Source: an uncultured Eubacteriales bacterium (GTDB lineage Bacteria; Bacillota; Clostridia; Christensenellales; CAG-138). From it: a stretch of DNA of 64,000 bases. The stretch is from contig UREK01000006.1 in NCBI GenBank assembly GCA_900546845.1, positions 1 through 64,000 on the forward strand, given 5' to 3'. The notes below the pieces were generated by a model. The model worked only from the letters and a program-made list of their open reading frames with translations. It made no database searches and was not told the DNA's origin. The position numbers and the translations under genes are program-made. Positions 43,466 to 51,620 of the stretch are shown here, in pieces (positions within the stretch are counted from its first letter, which is position 1; each line of letters opens with the position of its first letter).

Positions 43466-44392
43466 ATGCTAAGATATGCAACAAAACGGATACTCCAGCT
43501 AATTCCTACGTTGCTGGTTATATCCGCTATCACGTTTCTGATGGTAAGGCTTATTCCAGGTGACCCGGTCACTATCCTTTATGGAATGGATGAAGGGACG
43601 GATCCGGAATACCTTGAATATGTACGGGAACAGCACGGCCTTAACGATCCGTTGCCCATACAGTATGTTCGATATGTGATAAACATATTAAAAGGTGATT
43701 TGGGAACTTCGTTGTTTACACATAAGACCATTGCTGAGGAGCTTGCCACACGTTATAAAGCCACCGTTACCCTTGCCGTAGGCGGTACGCTTATAGGGTC
43801 GATATTAGGCGTCTGCTTTGGTGTGTTGGCGGCAGTTTATCATAATAAACTTGCCGATAACATCGTTATGGTTATTTCCATGCTGGCTGTGTCCACGCCC
43901 TCGTTTTTCCTTGCGCTAATGTTGATGCTTTTGTTTTCTGTAAAGCTCGGCTGGCTTCCCACCTTTGGATTTAAGGGAATAAAATATGCAATATTGCCCA
44001 TGGCTACCTTAGGCTTAAGAGCGGTCGGCATGATAGCTAGGACTACACGCTCATCAATGCTTGATGTAATCAATCAGGATTACATTCGCACTTCCAAATC
44101 AAGGGGTATGCCAAAAGGCACTATAGTTCTTTCTCACGCCTTTAAAAATGCCATGATCCCTATTCTGACGGCAATTGGCCTCAGATTCGGCACGCTTCTT
44201 TCCGGTTCCGCACTGGTGGAAACTGTGTTTTCAATACCTGGGGTAGGCAAGTTTATGATAGATGCTGTAGGGAATCGTGACTATCCAGCATTGCAAAGCA
44301 CGATACTTGTGCTAGCTGCGACATTTGTTCTTGTGAACACGTTGGTCGATCTGCTTTACGGCCTTATTGACCCGCGTGTCAAGTATGAATGA
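43466..44392 (+). CDS. Opp/Dpp-type permease, subunit B
   Basis: This 308-residue permease has six predicted helices. The N-terminus RILQLIPTLLVISAITFLMVRLIPGDPV and the EAA loop RTTRSSMLDVINQDYIRTSKSRGMPKG are typical of OppB/DppB. It forms the channel with the C subunit. GGAG site at 43456; no gap before oppC. Confidence 0.93.
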   Translation: MLRYATKRILQLIPTLLVISAITFLMVRLIPGDPVTILYGMDEGTDPEYLEYVREQHGLNDPLPIQYVRYVINILKGDLGTSLFTHKTIAEELATRYKATVTLAVGGTLIGSILGVCFGVLAAVYHNKLADNIVMVISMLAVSTPSFFLALMLMLLFSVKLGWLPTFGFKGIKYAILPMATLGLRAVGMIARTTRSSMLDVINQDYIRTSKSRGMPKGTIVLSHAFKNAMIPILTAIGLRFGTLLSGSALVETVFSIPGVGKFMIDAVGNRDYPALQSTILVLAATFVLVNTLVDLLYGLIDPRVKYE

Positions 44393-44406
44393 CGGGAGGA
44401 AACGGA

Positions 44407-45249
44407 ATGTTTAAATCTCCTATATTCAAACGGTTTATCAAACGGAAAGTATCCGTCGTGGGTTCTGTGATATTGTTGGTTTTCATATTGATGGCTATTT
44501 TCGGCCCCAGTCTCTGCACGATGGATCCTCTCGAACAGGATTACACCAAAATCAACCAAATGCCCAGTAAAGAACATGTTTGCGGCACGGACTATCTTGG
44601 CCGTGATGTGTTTACACGCATTGTATATGGTGCACGTACATCACTTGCACTCAGCTTTAGCGGAGTGCTCTGCGGCGCCATAGCTGGCATAATACTTGGT
44701 GTGTGCGCGGGATACTTTGGAAAGTGGGTCGACACGGTTATTTCGAGGCTCATTGATATACTGCTGGCGTTTCCAAGCCTGTTGCTTGCAATTGTCATAA
44801 TCGCAATTTTAGGGAATGGCCTTTTCAATACTGCAGCGGCGATTGCTATATTCTCAATACCATCCCTCGCCCGCATGACAAGAGGCGTAGTAATTTCATT
44901 GCGAAATGGTGAATATATCAGTGCGTGCAAAGTGATGGGTACATCCAATCTGCACATTATTACCTGCCATATTATCCCCAATGCTATGTCGCAGATAATC
45001 GTCAACATAACGCTTAACTTAGGAACAGCGATCTTGACATCCTCATCGCTTTCCTTTTTGGGACTAGGGGTACAGCCGCCTACGCCTGAATGGGGCTCTA
45101 TGCTCAACAAGGCAGTGGATATTATACGAATTCAGCCATGGTCGGCCATATTCCCGGGAATTGCTATTACGCTGGTCGTGATGAGCTTTAGCCTTGTGGG
45201 AGATGGCCTCCGGGATGCCCTTGATCCCAAGCTTAAGAATAAAGGGTGA
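44407..45249 (+). CDS. Opp/Dpp-type permease, subunit C
   Basis: This 280-residue permease has an OppC N-terminal segment (FGPSLCTMDPLEQDYTKIN), a GTDYLGRDVFTRIVYGARTS motif and the EAA loop (EYISACKVMGTSNLHIITCH). The start at 44407 follows GGGAGG. Confidence 0.93.
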   Translation: MFKSPIFKRFIKRKVSVVGSVILLVFILMAIFGPSLCTMDPLEQDYTKINQMPSKEHVCGTDYLGRDVFTRIVYGARTSLALSFSGVLCGAIAGIILGVCAGYFGKWVDTVISRLIDILLAFPSLLLAIVIIAILGNGLFNTAAAIAIFSIPSLARMTRGVVISLRNGEYISACKVMGTSNLHIITCHIIPNAMSQIIVNITLNLGTAILTSSSLSFLGLGVQPPTPEWGSMLNKAVDIIRIQPWSAIFPGIAITLVVMSFSLVGDGLRDALDPKLKNKG

Positions 45250-45259
45250 GGTGACGGAG

Positions 45260-46249
45260 ATGGAAAAAGAACTGCTGAAAATCAAAAATCTTAAGGTGCA
45301 TTTTTTCCTGGATGAAGGCGAAGTACCTGCCGTTGATGGATTGAATCTCACGCTGCACGAAAATGAGACACTTGCAATAGTGGGTGAGTCTGGATGCGGA
45401 AAGAGCGTAACCTCTCTGTCGGTATTGAGAATCGTGCCTTCTCCTCCCGGTAAGGTGCTGGATGGTGAGATTATTTATAAGGGACGGGATCTGCTTAAAC
45501 TCAGCGAAAGGGAAATGCAGAGTATTCGCGGGAACGAAATTTCCATGATATTTCAAGAACCGCTTACTTCACTAAACCCCGTCTTCAGCATAGGGCATCA
45601 AATAATGGAGTCGCTGCGCCGCCATCAGGGTATGTCAAAGGAACAAGCCGAAGCAAAAGCGATAGAAATGTTGGGACTTGTAGGAATACATTCCCCGGAC
45701 AAAATGATAAAGAACTATCCACATCAGCTTTCGGGAGGCATGCGTCAACGCGCCATGATAGCAATGGCGTTGGCTTGCAATCCTACCATATTAATTGCGG
45801 ATGAACCTACTACTGCCTTGGATGTGACAATCCAGGCGCAAATATTGCGGCTGCTTTCAGAAATTAAACGCAACCTCAATACTTCCATAATACTTATCAC
45901 GCATGACCTTGGCATTGTGGCTCAAATTGCTCAGCGGGTAATGGTGATGTATGCTGGACAGGCAGTAGAATATGCTGATGTGAACAGTATATTCAAGGAG
46001 CCGTTACACCCTTATACAATGGGATTGCTCAAGTCAATACCTGTCATTGGTGATGAACGAGACGAGCTTTACAACATAAAGGGAATGCTGCCTACCCCTA
46101 AGGACTACCCCAGAGGCTGCCGCTTTGCACCCAGGTGCGAATGCGCAATGGAGCGCTGTATGAATGACTTTCCGCCGATGTTTGAACACAGGGATGGCAG
46201 AAAGGTACGCTGCTGGAAATATGAGAAACAAGGTGAAGAAAATGCGTGA
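45260..46249 (+). CDS. Opp/Dpp-type ATPase, subunit D
   Basis: This 329-residue ATPase has Walker A GESGCGKS, signature LSGGMRQRAMIAMAL, Walker B ILIADEPTTALD and the oligopeptide C-terminal domain with GCRFAPRCECAMERC. It powers import together with subunit F. It begins 10 bases after subunit C and overlaps F by eight bases. Confidence 0.93.
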   Translation: MEKELLKIKNLKVHFFLDEGEVPAVDGLNLTLHENETLAIVGESGCGKSVTSLSVLRIVPSPPGKVLDGEIIYKGRDLLKLSEREMQSIRGNEISMIFQEPLTSLNPVFSIGHQIMESLRRHQGMSKEQAEAKAIEMLGLVGIHSPDKMIKNYPHQLSGGMRQRAMIAMALACNPTILIADEPTTALDVTIQAQILRLLSEIKRNLNTSIILITHDLGIVAQIAQRVMVMYAGQAVEYADVNSIFKEPLHPYTMGLLKSIPVIGDERDELYNIKGMLPTPKDYPRGCRFAPRCECAMERCMNDFPPMFEHRDGRKVRCWKYEKQGEENA

Positions 46250-47216
46250 GGAACTGCTGCGTGTCGAGGATCTGAAGATCTATTATCCCGTCAAGGCAAA
46301 GTTTGGGCAGGTGCGGAAAAGCTATGTGAAGGCTGTGGACGGCATAACTTTTACAGTCTTTAGCGGTGAAACCTTTGGCATAGTGGGAGAGTCCGGCTGC
46401 GGCAAAAGCACCACCGGGTTTGCGATAGCACGCCTGTTGAACCCGATCTCTGGGAAAATATTTTTTAAAGGCCGTGACTTAACTAAGTACTCCAGGGCGG
46501 AGAGCAAGGAGCTCGCCAAAAAGATACAAATTATTTTTCAAGATCCATATTCATCGCTTGACCCGCGTTATACGATAGGCAAGAGCATCATGGAACCTTT
46601 GGATGTTCATCATATAGGTACGAAAAAGGATCGTGAAGACAAGGTTTTAAATCTTTTGGCGGATGTGGGACTTAGCGCTGAGCAAGTCACCAAATATCCG
46701 CATGAATTTTCGGGGGGACAACGCCAGCGTGTAGGGACGGCACGAGCTCTGGCGCTGAACCCGGATCTCATCGTATGCGATGAACCAGTAAGCGCGCTGG
46801 ATGTATCCATACAGGCGCAGATTCTCAACCTAATGCAGAAGCTACAGCGCCAGTATAATTTGACCTATGTATTTATTTCTCATAACCTGAGCGTTGTGAA
46901 CCATATCTGCGACAGGCTTGCAGTAATGTATCTGGGCCATATCGTTGAAATTGCTGATAAAAAGTCCCTGTTCAACGATCCTGCCCACCCATACACACAG
47001 GCATTGCTTGATGCAATACCGATTCCAAACCCGGAGCGAAAAAGCATGAATAGAATGCTTGGCGGTGAGGTGCCAAGCCCAATAAACCCACCTTCCGGTT
47101 GCTGCTTCCACACGCGTTGTGAGTATGCGCAGGAAATATGCACAAAATGCGTACCCCCAGTGATGAAAGTTGGTGAGGAACATAGTGTTGCCTGCCATTT
47201 TCCAAAAATAAATTAA
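46242..47216 (+). CDS. Opp/Dpp-type ATPase, subunit F
   Basis: This 324-residue ATPase has Walker A GESGCGKST, signature FSGGQRQRVGTARAL, Walker B LIVCDEPVSALD and a Cys-rich C-terminal region (CCFHTRCEYAQEIC) as in peptide transporters with an iron-sulfur site. The start lies within the end of subunit D. Confidence 0.93.
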   Translation: MREELLRVEDLKIYYPVKAKFGQVRKSYVKAVDGITFTVFSGETFGIVGESGCGKSTTGFAIARLLNPISGKIFFKGRDLTKYSRAESKELAKKIQIIFQDPYSSLDPRYTIGKSIMEPLDVHHIGTKKDREDKVLNLLADVGLSAEQVTKYPHEFSGGQRQRVGTARALALNPDLIVCDEPVSALDVSIQAQILNLMQKLQRQYNLTYVFISHNLSVVNHICDRLAVMYLGHIVEIADKKSLFNDPAHPYTQALLDAIPIPNPERKSMNRMLGGEVPSPINPPSGCCFHTRCEYAQEICTKCVPPVMKVGEEHSVACHFPKIN

Positions 47217-47235
47217 ACAGAGGAGAAGTAGACAA

Positions 47236-48282
47236 ATGAATCACAAAGCTCAAAAGGTACTTAATGAGTCTATCACGATAGACTGCCTGCACCATTGCCT
47301 GTTTATTGACCCCCCCATTGAGGCGGACGATAAAACCAATCTTATTGATATGCTGCTTGCGGGAGGCGTGACCTGCATAAGTGATACTGTGCTGGATGAC
47401 AACTATCCTTCGACCTTCGATGAATTTTGCAAGGCTACCATAGATTACTATCTGCTGGCTGATACCCTGCCGGATCAAGTGCTTATTGTCAATAACGCTA
47501 TGGACATTGAGCGGGCTAAGCGGGAGCATAAGCTGGCCGTTATCCTTAGCACACAGGGTTCTGAACTTTTCCAAAGCGATCTGCGCTATGTGCAGCTTGC
47601 GTACCGGCAAGGGCTGCGTATAGCACAGCTTACATACAACCAGCAAGGGTCTCTTGGCTCCGGCGTTTACGAACCAGAAGATCACGGCCTTACCAGATTC
47701 GGCCAGCAATGCATATATGAATTTAACCGGCTTGGCATCGTTATGGATCTTTCTCATGTAGGTGAGCGCACTTCCCTTGAGGCGATAGATCATTCTGAGG
47801 ATCCTGCTATATTCTCCCATTCCTCTGCAAAAGCTCTGTGCCACCATCGCAGAAATGCTAGCGATGAGCAGATTAAGCGCTGCAGTGCCAAGGGCGGTGT
47901 TATTTGTGTATGCCCCCATAGCATCATGTGCGATGACGATAACTCCAAGTGGCCAACTGTTGACCGCTTTATTGACCACATATTACATATCGCAGAAATT
48001 GCCAGTATAGACAATGTGGGCGTCGGCACAGACAGATGGAAACGCTCTACACTTTTTGCTAAGATGAAGAGGATTTCATTTGGCCGCACACTGCCCGGTT
48101 GGTACGGCGGATTCGACGATTTCCATAAACAGGTGGAGGGCTTCAACTACTTTGATAAGTGGGAAAACTTTGTAGACAGAATGCTTGCCCGTGGCCTCAG
48201 TGAAGAAGAGGCTTCCAAAGTGCTGGGCGGCAATCTTATGCGCGTATTCCATCAGGTGATGGATAAAAATATTGCAAAATAA
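47236..48282 (+). CDS. M19-family (membrane dipeptidase-like) peptidase
   Basis: This 348-residue TIM-barrel metal hydrolase has the M19 motifs IAQLTYNQQGSLGSG, EDHGLTRFGQQCIYEFNRLG, VMDLSHVGERTSLEAIDHS, HHRRNASDEQI and DNVGVGTDRW. It belongs to a branch in which STQGSELF stands where classical members have a Glu. There is no signal peptide, so it acts in the cytoplasm on imported dipeptides; M19 enzymes often accept D-residues at one position. It is 19 bases after the importer. Confidence 0.85.
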   Translation: MNHKAQKVLNESITIDCLHHCLFIDPPIEADDKTNLIDMLLAGGVTCISDTVLDDNYPSTFDEFCKATIDYYLLADTLPDQVLIVNNAMDIERAKREHKLAVILSTQGSELFQSDLRYVQLAYRQGLRIAQLTYNQQGSLGSGVYEPEDHGLTRFGQQCIYEFNRLGIVMDLSHVGERTSLEAIDHSEDPAIFSHSSAKALCHHRRNASDEQIKRCSAKGGVICVCPHSIMCDDDNSKWPTVDRFIDHILHIAEIASIDNVGVGTDRWKRSTLFAKMKRISFGRTLPGWYGGFDDFHKQVEGFNYFDKWENFVDRMLARGLSEEEASKVLGGNLMRVFHQVMDKNIAK

Positions 48283-48304
48283 TCATATCAGCATTGCGAT
48301 GAAA

Positions 48305-48328
48305 GGAGGACGCTGCGCAGCGTCCTCC
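48305..48328 (+). other. Perfect palindrome between peptidase and deacylase
   Basis: A 24-base perfect palindrome, GGAGGACGCTGC meeting its complement at the centre. There is no T-run. It contains a GGAGG that could be masked, but the next gene has its own AGGAGG at 48341. Confidence 0.6.
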
Positions 48329-48350
48329 AGAAATATAGGAGGTTTGTAGT

Positions 48351-50114
48351 ATGTATGATATTATAATTAAAAACGGCACCATTATTGATGGTACCGGAGG
48401 GGCCAGCTACACTGCAGACGTAGGCGTAAAGGGGATGCGCATTGTTTGTATTGGCAACTTGCAGGATGCTGAGGCTGGGCGCATAATCGACGCCAAAGGC
48501 AAGTTTATTACCCCTGGCTTCATTGATATGCATTCTCATGCTGATACGGTAATACTTGGCTTCAGCAAGATGGAAAGTATGCTCCGGCAAGGCATAACTA
48601 CTTTTGTAGGCTGTCAGTGCGGCCATTCCATCGCACCGGTAGGCCACCTTTGGGAGGGAACTCAGGCCCTGTATGATATTCTTCAGAAACTCTGCGGCAA
48701 GTTAAACCCCGATTGGTATGATATGGATCACTATACCCGTACGGATGAAACTATCCCCTATATAGAGGAAGAGTGTGGGTTTACCCCTACATGGAAAACC
48801 ATGGGCGACTTCCTTGACGAAATCGACCGCCATGGACTTTCCGGAAACATAATTACCCTTGCAGGTTATAATACGTTGAGGCTAAATAATTCTGATCCTG
48901 ACCATATACGCCCCCTTACTGAGGACGAACGGCAGACGCTTAAGGCACATATCCGCGAGTGCTTGGAGTCGGGCGCCTTCGGTATGTCTGCTGGCCTTGA
49001 TTATAAACCCGGCTACTTTTGTACCACAGAGGAGCTCATCGATATGACATCGGAGCTAAAACCCTATGATGGTATATATTTCTCCCACTGGAGAAAGACC
49101 GGCCTTCGCAACGGCACGCCCAAGAAGCAGAAGAAAATCGACGGTATCCGTGAGGTAATGGAAATTGGCCTTGCCAATGACATTCAGGTTGAAATTTCTC
49201 ACTTGTCCACGGGATTTGATATATTTCCTTCCAACGATGATTTTATGCAGACTGCTTCTGCGCAACGCACTCTGCAGGTCATCGACGAATATGTCGCCCG
49301 CGGTGCAAGGGCCAATTTCGATGTTATCCCAAATATTACCGGCGGCACTATGATAGCGCCTGCGCTGATGGCTATATTCCGTCCATGGTATATGTATACA
49401 AACGGAGCGACGTTATTTTCCCATAATCTGCGTTACCCTGATTATCGCAAGAAGATTTCCGATGTTATACTTGCCGGGAAATATTATGCGCTTAATCCTG
49501 TAATCAATCCGGATTGGGATGAATCCATGAGGATTATACAAAGTCGGGACTCCGGCCGCATAGGGTGCACCATCAAAGAATTGGCTGCGAAAGCCCATAA
49601 GCCTAGCCTTGAGCTTGTCTTTGACCTGCTGGTAGAAGAGCCTGATATTTGCATATTCCAGGCGACCCATTCCATGAACCGATATGCTGTCAAGACCTAT
49701 CTCGAGCATCCATTGGCCTGCGTAGGTAATGATACATTCGTATTTGATTTGGAGTCCACCAGGCATTATGACCCTGAATTCCCGAATAAGAAACCTAACC
49801 CGAACACCTATTGCGGCTTCATAAAGTTTATTCAGGAGTTTGGCATGCCCCGTATAGAAGATACCATTCGCAAGATTACTGGTAAGCCGGCTGAGATCCT
49901 TGGCCTTACTGACCGAGGTCTAATAAAGGAAGGCTACCGTGCAGATATGCTGGTGCTCGACATTGATAATATGAAGACCAACGAAAACTTGGTAGAACCT
50001 CGAGTGTACCCCGAAGGCGTCCAGTATGTAGCGGTAAACGGTGTGCTTGTAATAGACGATGGTGTGCATACCGGAAAATTGCCCGGCGGCTCTATACGCC
50101 GCTACAATAAATAA
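48351..50114 (+). CDS. N-acyl-D-amino-acid deacylase family protein
   Basis: This 587-residue amidohydrolase has an N-terminal beta domain (MYDIIIKNGTIIDGTGG), the metal motif FIDMHSHAD and the Cys-containing metal site GCQCGHS, as in D-aminoacylases. HSMNRYAVKTYL and the C-terminal GYRADMLVLDIDN complete the fold. It removes acyl groups from N-acyl-D-amino acids, releasing D-amino acids. There is no signal peptide. It is the last gene of the operon, before a strong terminator. Confidence 0.9.
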   Translation: MYDIIIKNGTIIDGTGGASYTADVGVKGMRIVCIGNLQDAEAGRIIDAKGKFITPGFIDMHSHADTVILGFSKMESMLRQGITTFVGCQCGHSIAPVGHLWEGTQALYDILQKLCGKLNPDWYDMDHYTRTDETIPYIEEECGFTPTWKTMGDFLDEIDRHGLSGNIITLAGYNTLRLNNSDPDHIRPLTEDERQTLKAHIRECLESGAFGMSAGLDYKPGYFCTTEELIDMTSELKPYDGIYFSHWRKTGLRNGTPKKQKKIDGIREVMEIGLANDIQVEISHLSTGFDIFPSNDDFMQTASAQRTLQVIDEYVARGARANFDVIPNITGGTMIAPALMAIFRPWYMYTNGATLFSHNLRYPDYRKKISDVILAGKYYALNPVINPDWDESMRIIQSRDSGRIGCTIKELAAKAHKPSLELVFDLLVEEPDICIFQATHSMNRYAVKTYLEHPLACVGNDTFVFDLESTRHYDPEFPNKKPNPNTYCGFIKFIQEFGMPRIEDTIRKITGKPAEILGLTDRGLIKEGYRADMLVLDIDNMKTNENLVEPRVYPEGVQYVAVNGVLVIDDGVHTGKLPGGSIRRYNK

Positions 50115-50156
50115 AAAGTAGCTCATTTGCAAGTGTTTTAGATGAACTTTGAACAA

Positions 50157-50192
50157 AAAGCGGATACGGCTGTTTCGGGCTGTATCCGCTTT
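50157..50192 (+). terminator. Operon terminator
   Basis: AAAGCGGATAC (50157-50167) pairs with GTATCCGCTTT (50182-50192). It ends the island operon, near the change back to high GC. Confidence 0.75.
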
Positions 50193-50232
50193 AAACAGCA
50201 ATAACTTAAAAAAATAATTCATCCTTTTTTAA

Positions 50233-50261
50233 TTGCCGGGAAGCGCAGCATAGGGTACAAT
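50233..50261 (+). promoter_or_regulatory. galE promoter
   Basis: TTGCCG (50233-50238), 17-base spacer, TACAAT (50256-50261), about 75 bases before the start. Confidence 0.55.
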
Positions 50262-50335
50262 CAACTGAGATAAACTGTAACGATAAAAATGGGAACAGAT
50301 ACCATAAATTTGATTGTATTTCGGGAGGATTGAGC

Positions 50336-51328
50336 ATGAAAATACTCGTTTTGGGCGGCGCGGGCTATATCGGTTCGCATGCCGTTTACGCGCTGCTCGG
50401 CCAAGGTTACGACGTGGCGGTTGTGGATAACCTGCAAACGGGCCACCGGGCGGCAGTGCACCCGGAGGCGCGCTTCCATGATGGCGACGTGCGGGATCGG
50501 GTTTTCCTCGGCGGAGTGCTCCAACGCGAAGCGCCGGACGCGGTGATCCATTTCGCCGCGAATTCGCTCGTGGGGGAGAGCATGCAGATCCCCATGAAGT
50601 ATTACGACAACAACGTCGGCGGCACCTGCACGCTGCTTGCCGCCATGGCGGAGGAGGGCGTGCGGAGGGTCGTGTTTTCCTCCACGGCGGCCGTATACGG
50701 CGAGCCGGAGCGCATCCCCATCCGGGAGAGCGACCGCACTGCTCCCACAAACCCATATGGTGAGACGAAGTTTGCGATGGAGCGGATGTTCCACTGGGCG
50801 GAGGCGGCGCATGGCATTAAATATGCTTCCCTGCGCTATTTCAACGCCTGCGGTGCACACGAAAGCGGCTGCATCGGGGAAGCGCACATGCCGGAAACGC
50901 ATCTTATCCCGCTCGTTCTGCAGGTGCCGAACGGGCAGCGCCCGGCGGTGAGCGTGTTCGGGACGGATTATGAAACGCGGGACGGTACCTGCGTGCGGGA
51001 TTATATCCACGTGACGGACTTGGCAGAAGCGCATATCCTTGCGGTGAAATACCTTGCCGCGGGCGGGGAGAGCGGCGCGTTCAACCTCGGCAACGGCGTT
51101 GGCTTCACCGTCCGGGAGATCATCCGTGCGGCGGAGCGCGTAACCGGCAAGGCGATCCCGACCGTGAACGCGGCACGCCGCGCGGGCGACCCCGCGCAGC
51201 TTGTGGCCTCCGGCGACCGGGCGCGCGAAGTGCTTGGCTGGGAGCCGCGGTTCACGGAGGTGGAGGAGATCATCGCTTCCGCGTGGCGCTGGCACAGCAC
51301 CCATCCGGACGGCTTTGGGGACCGGTAA
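50336..51328 (+). CDS. galE: UDP-glucose 4-epimerase
   Basis: This 330-residue short-chain dehydrogenase-type enzyme has the NAD motif GGAGYIGSH (7-15), the catalytic Ser region SSTAAVYGE and the YxxxK in NPYGETKFAME. FNLGNGVGFTVREI follows. It interconverts UDP-glucose and UDP-galactose. ATG at 50336 is preferred to the in-frame TTG at 50330, which touches the ribosome site. Confidence 0.94.
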   Translation: MKILVLGGAGYIGSHAVYALLGQGYDVAVVDNLQTGHRAAVHPEARFHDGDVRDRVFLGGVLQREAPDAVIHFAANSLVGESMQIPMKYYDNNVGGTCTLLAAMAEEGVRRVVFSSTAAVYGEPERIPIRESDRTAPTNPYGETKFAMERMFHWAEAAHGIKYASLRYFNACGAHESGCIGEAHMPETHLIPLVLQVPNGQRPAVSVFGTDYETRDGTCVRDYIHVTDLAEAHILAVKYLAAGGESGAFNLGNGVGFTVREIIRAAERVTGKAIPTVNAARRAGDPAQLVASGDRAREVLGWEPRFTEVEEIIASAWRWHSTHPDGFGDR

Positions 51329-51360
51329 CGCAAACGCTCCATAAAACCCTTGTGAAAGAA

Positions 51361-51403
51361 ATGCCGCACAACGCTTGCGCAAGCGCCGTGCGGCATCTAT
51401 AAT
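51361..51403 (+). promoter_or_regulatory. galE terminator merged with the promoter of the next gene
   Basis: ATGCCGCAC (51361-51369) pairs with GTGCGGCAT (51388-51396) around the 14-base palindrome CGCTTGCGCAAGCG. TTGCGC (51375-51380) and TATAAT (51398-51403) are 17 bases apart, so a promoter is built into the hairpin. The leader to 51621 is about 210 bases. Confidence 0.6.
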
Positions 51404-51492
51404 AGAAGCGATAATGTGGAGCAGTTTGGGAGCGATCCCATCAATAAACCACGGCTGCCGCGCACTCCACAGCATGCGGGGCGGTACGAATG

Positions 51493-51501
51493 AAAAGGAG
51501 G
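51493..51501 (+). promoter_or_regulatory. Orphan Shine-Dalgarno sequence
   Basis: AAAAGGAGG with no ATG, GTG or TTG at a usable distance. The next likely start is 120 bases downstream, at 51621. Confidence 0.6.
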
Positions 51502-51509
51502 CATTTTAC

Positions 51510-51603
51510 AGCCGCGCGGCTCGCGGTGCGGCAGTGTGGAGACCTGCCGTAATGCATGGCGCAGCCAGCCTGCGCGTGCGAGGCGAACGGAGCGGTGGCT
51601 CCG
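51510..51603 (+). repeat. Four tandem hairpins in the leader
   Basis: AGCCGCGCGGCT palindrome (51510-51521); CGGCAG/CTGCCG (51529-51549); GCGCAG/CTGCGC (51559-51575); CGGAGC/GCTCCG (51588-51603). They occupy the gap between the orphan ribosome site and the start codon. Confidence 0.55.
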
Positions 51604-51620
51604 CCGCCAGAGCTGGGGAC

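Noticed and set aside
47560..47600. Glu to Gln change at the metal site of the M19-type peptidase
   Set aside because: A branch of M19-like proteins has Gln at this point together with the LTYN and YE motifs seen here, so it appears to be a subfamily feature and not damage.
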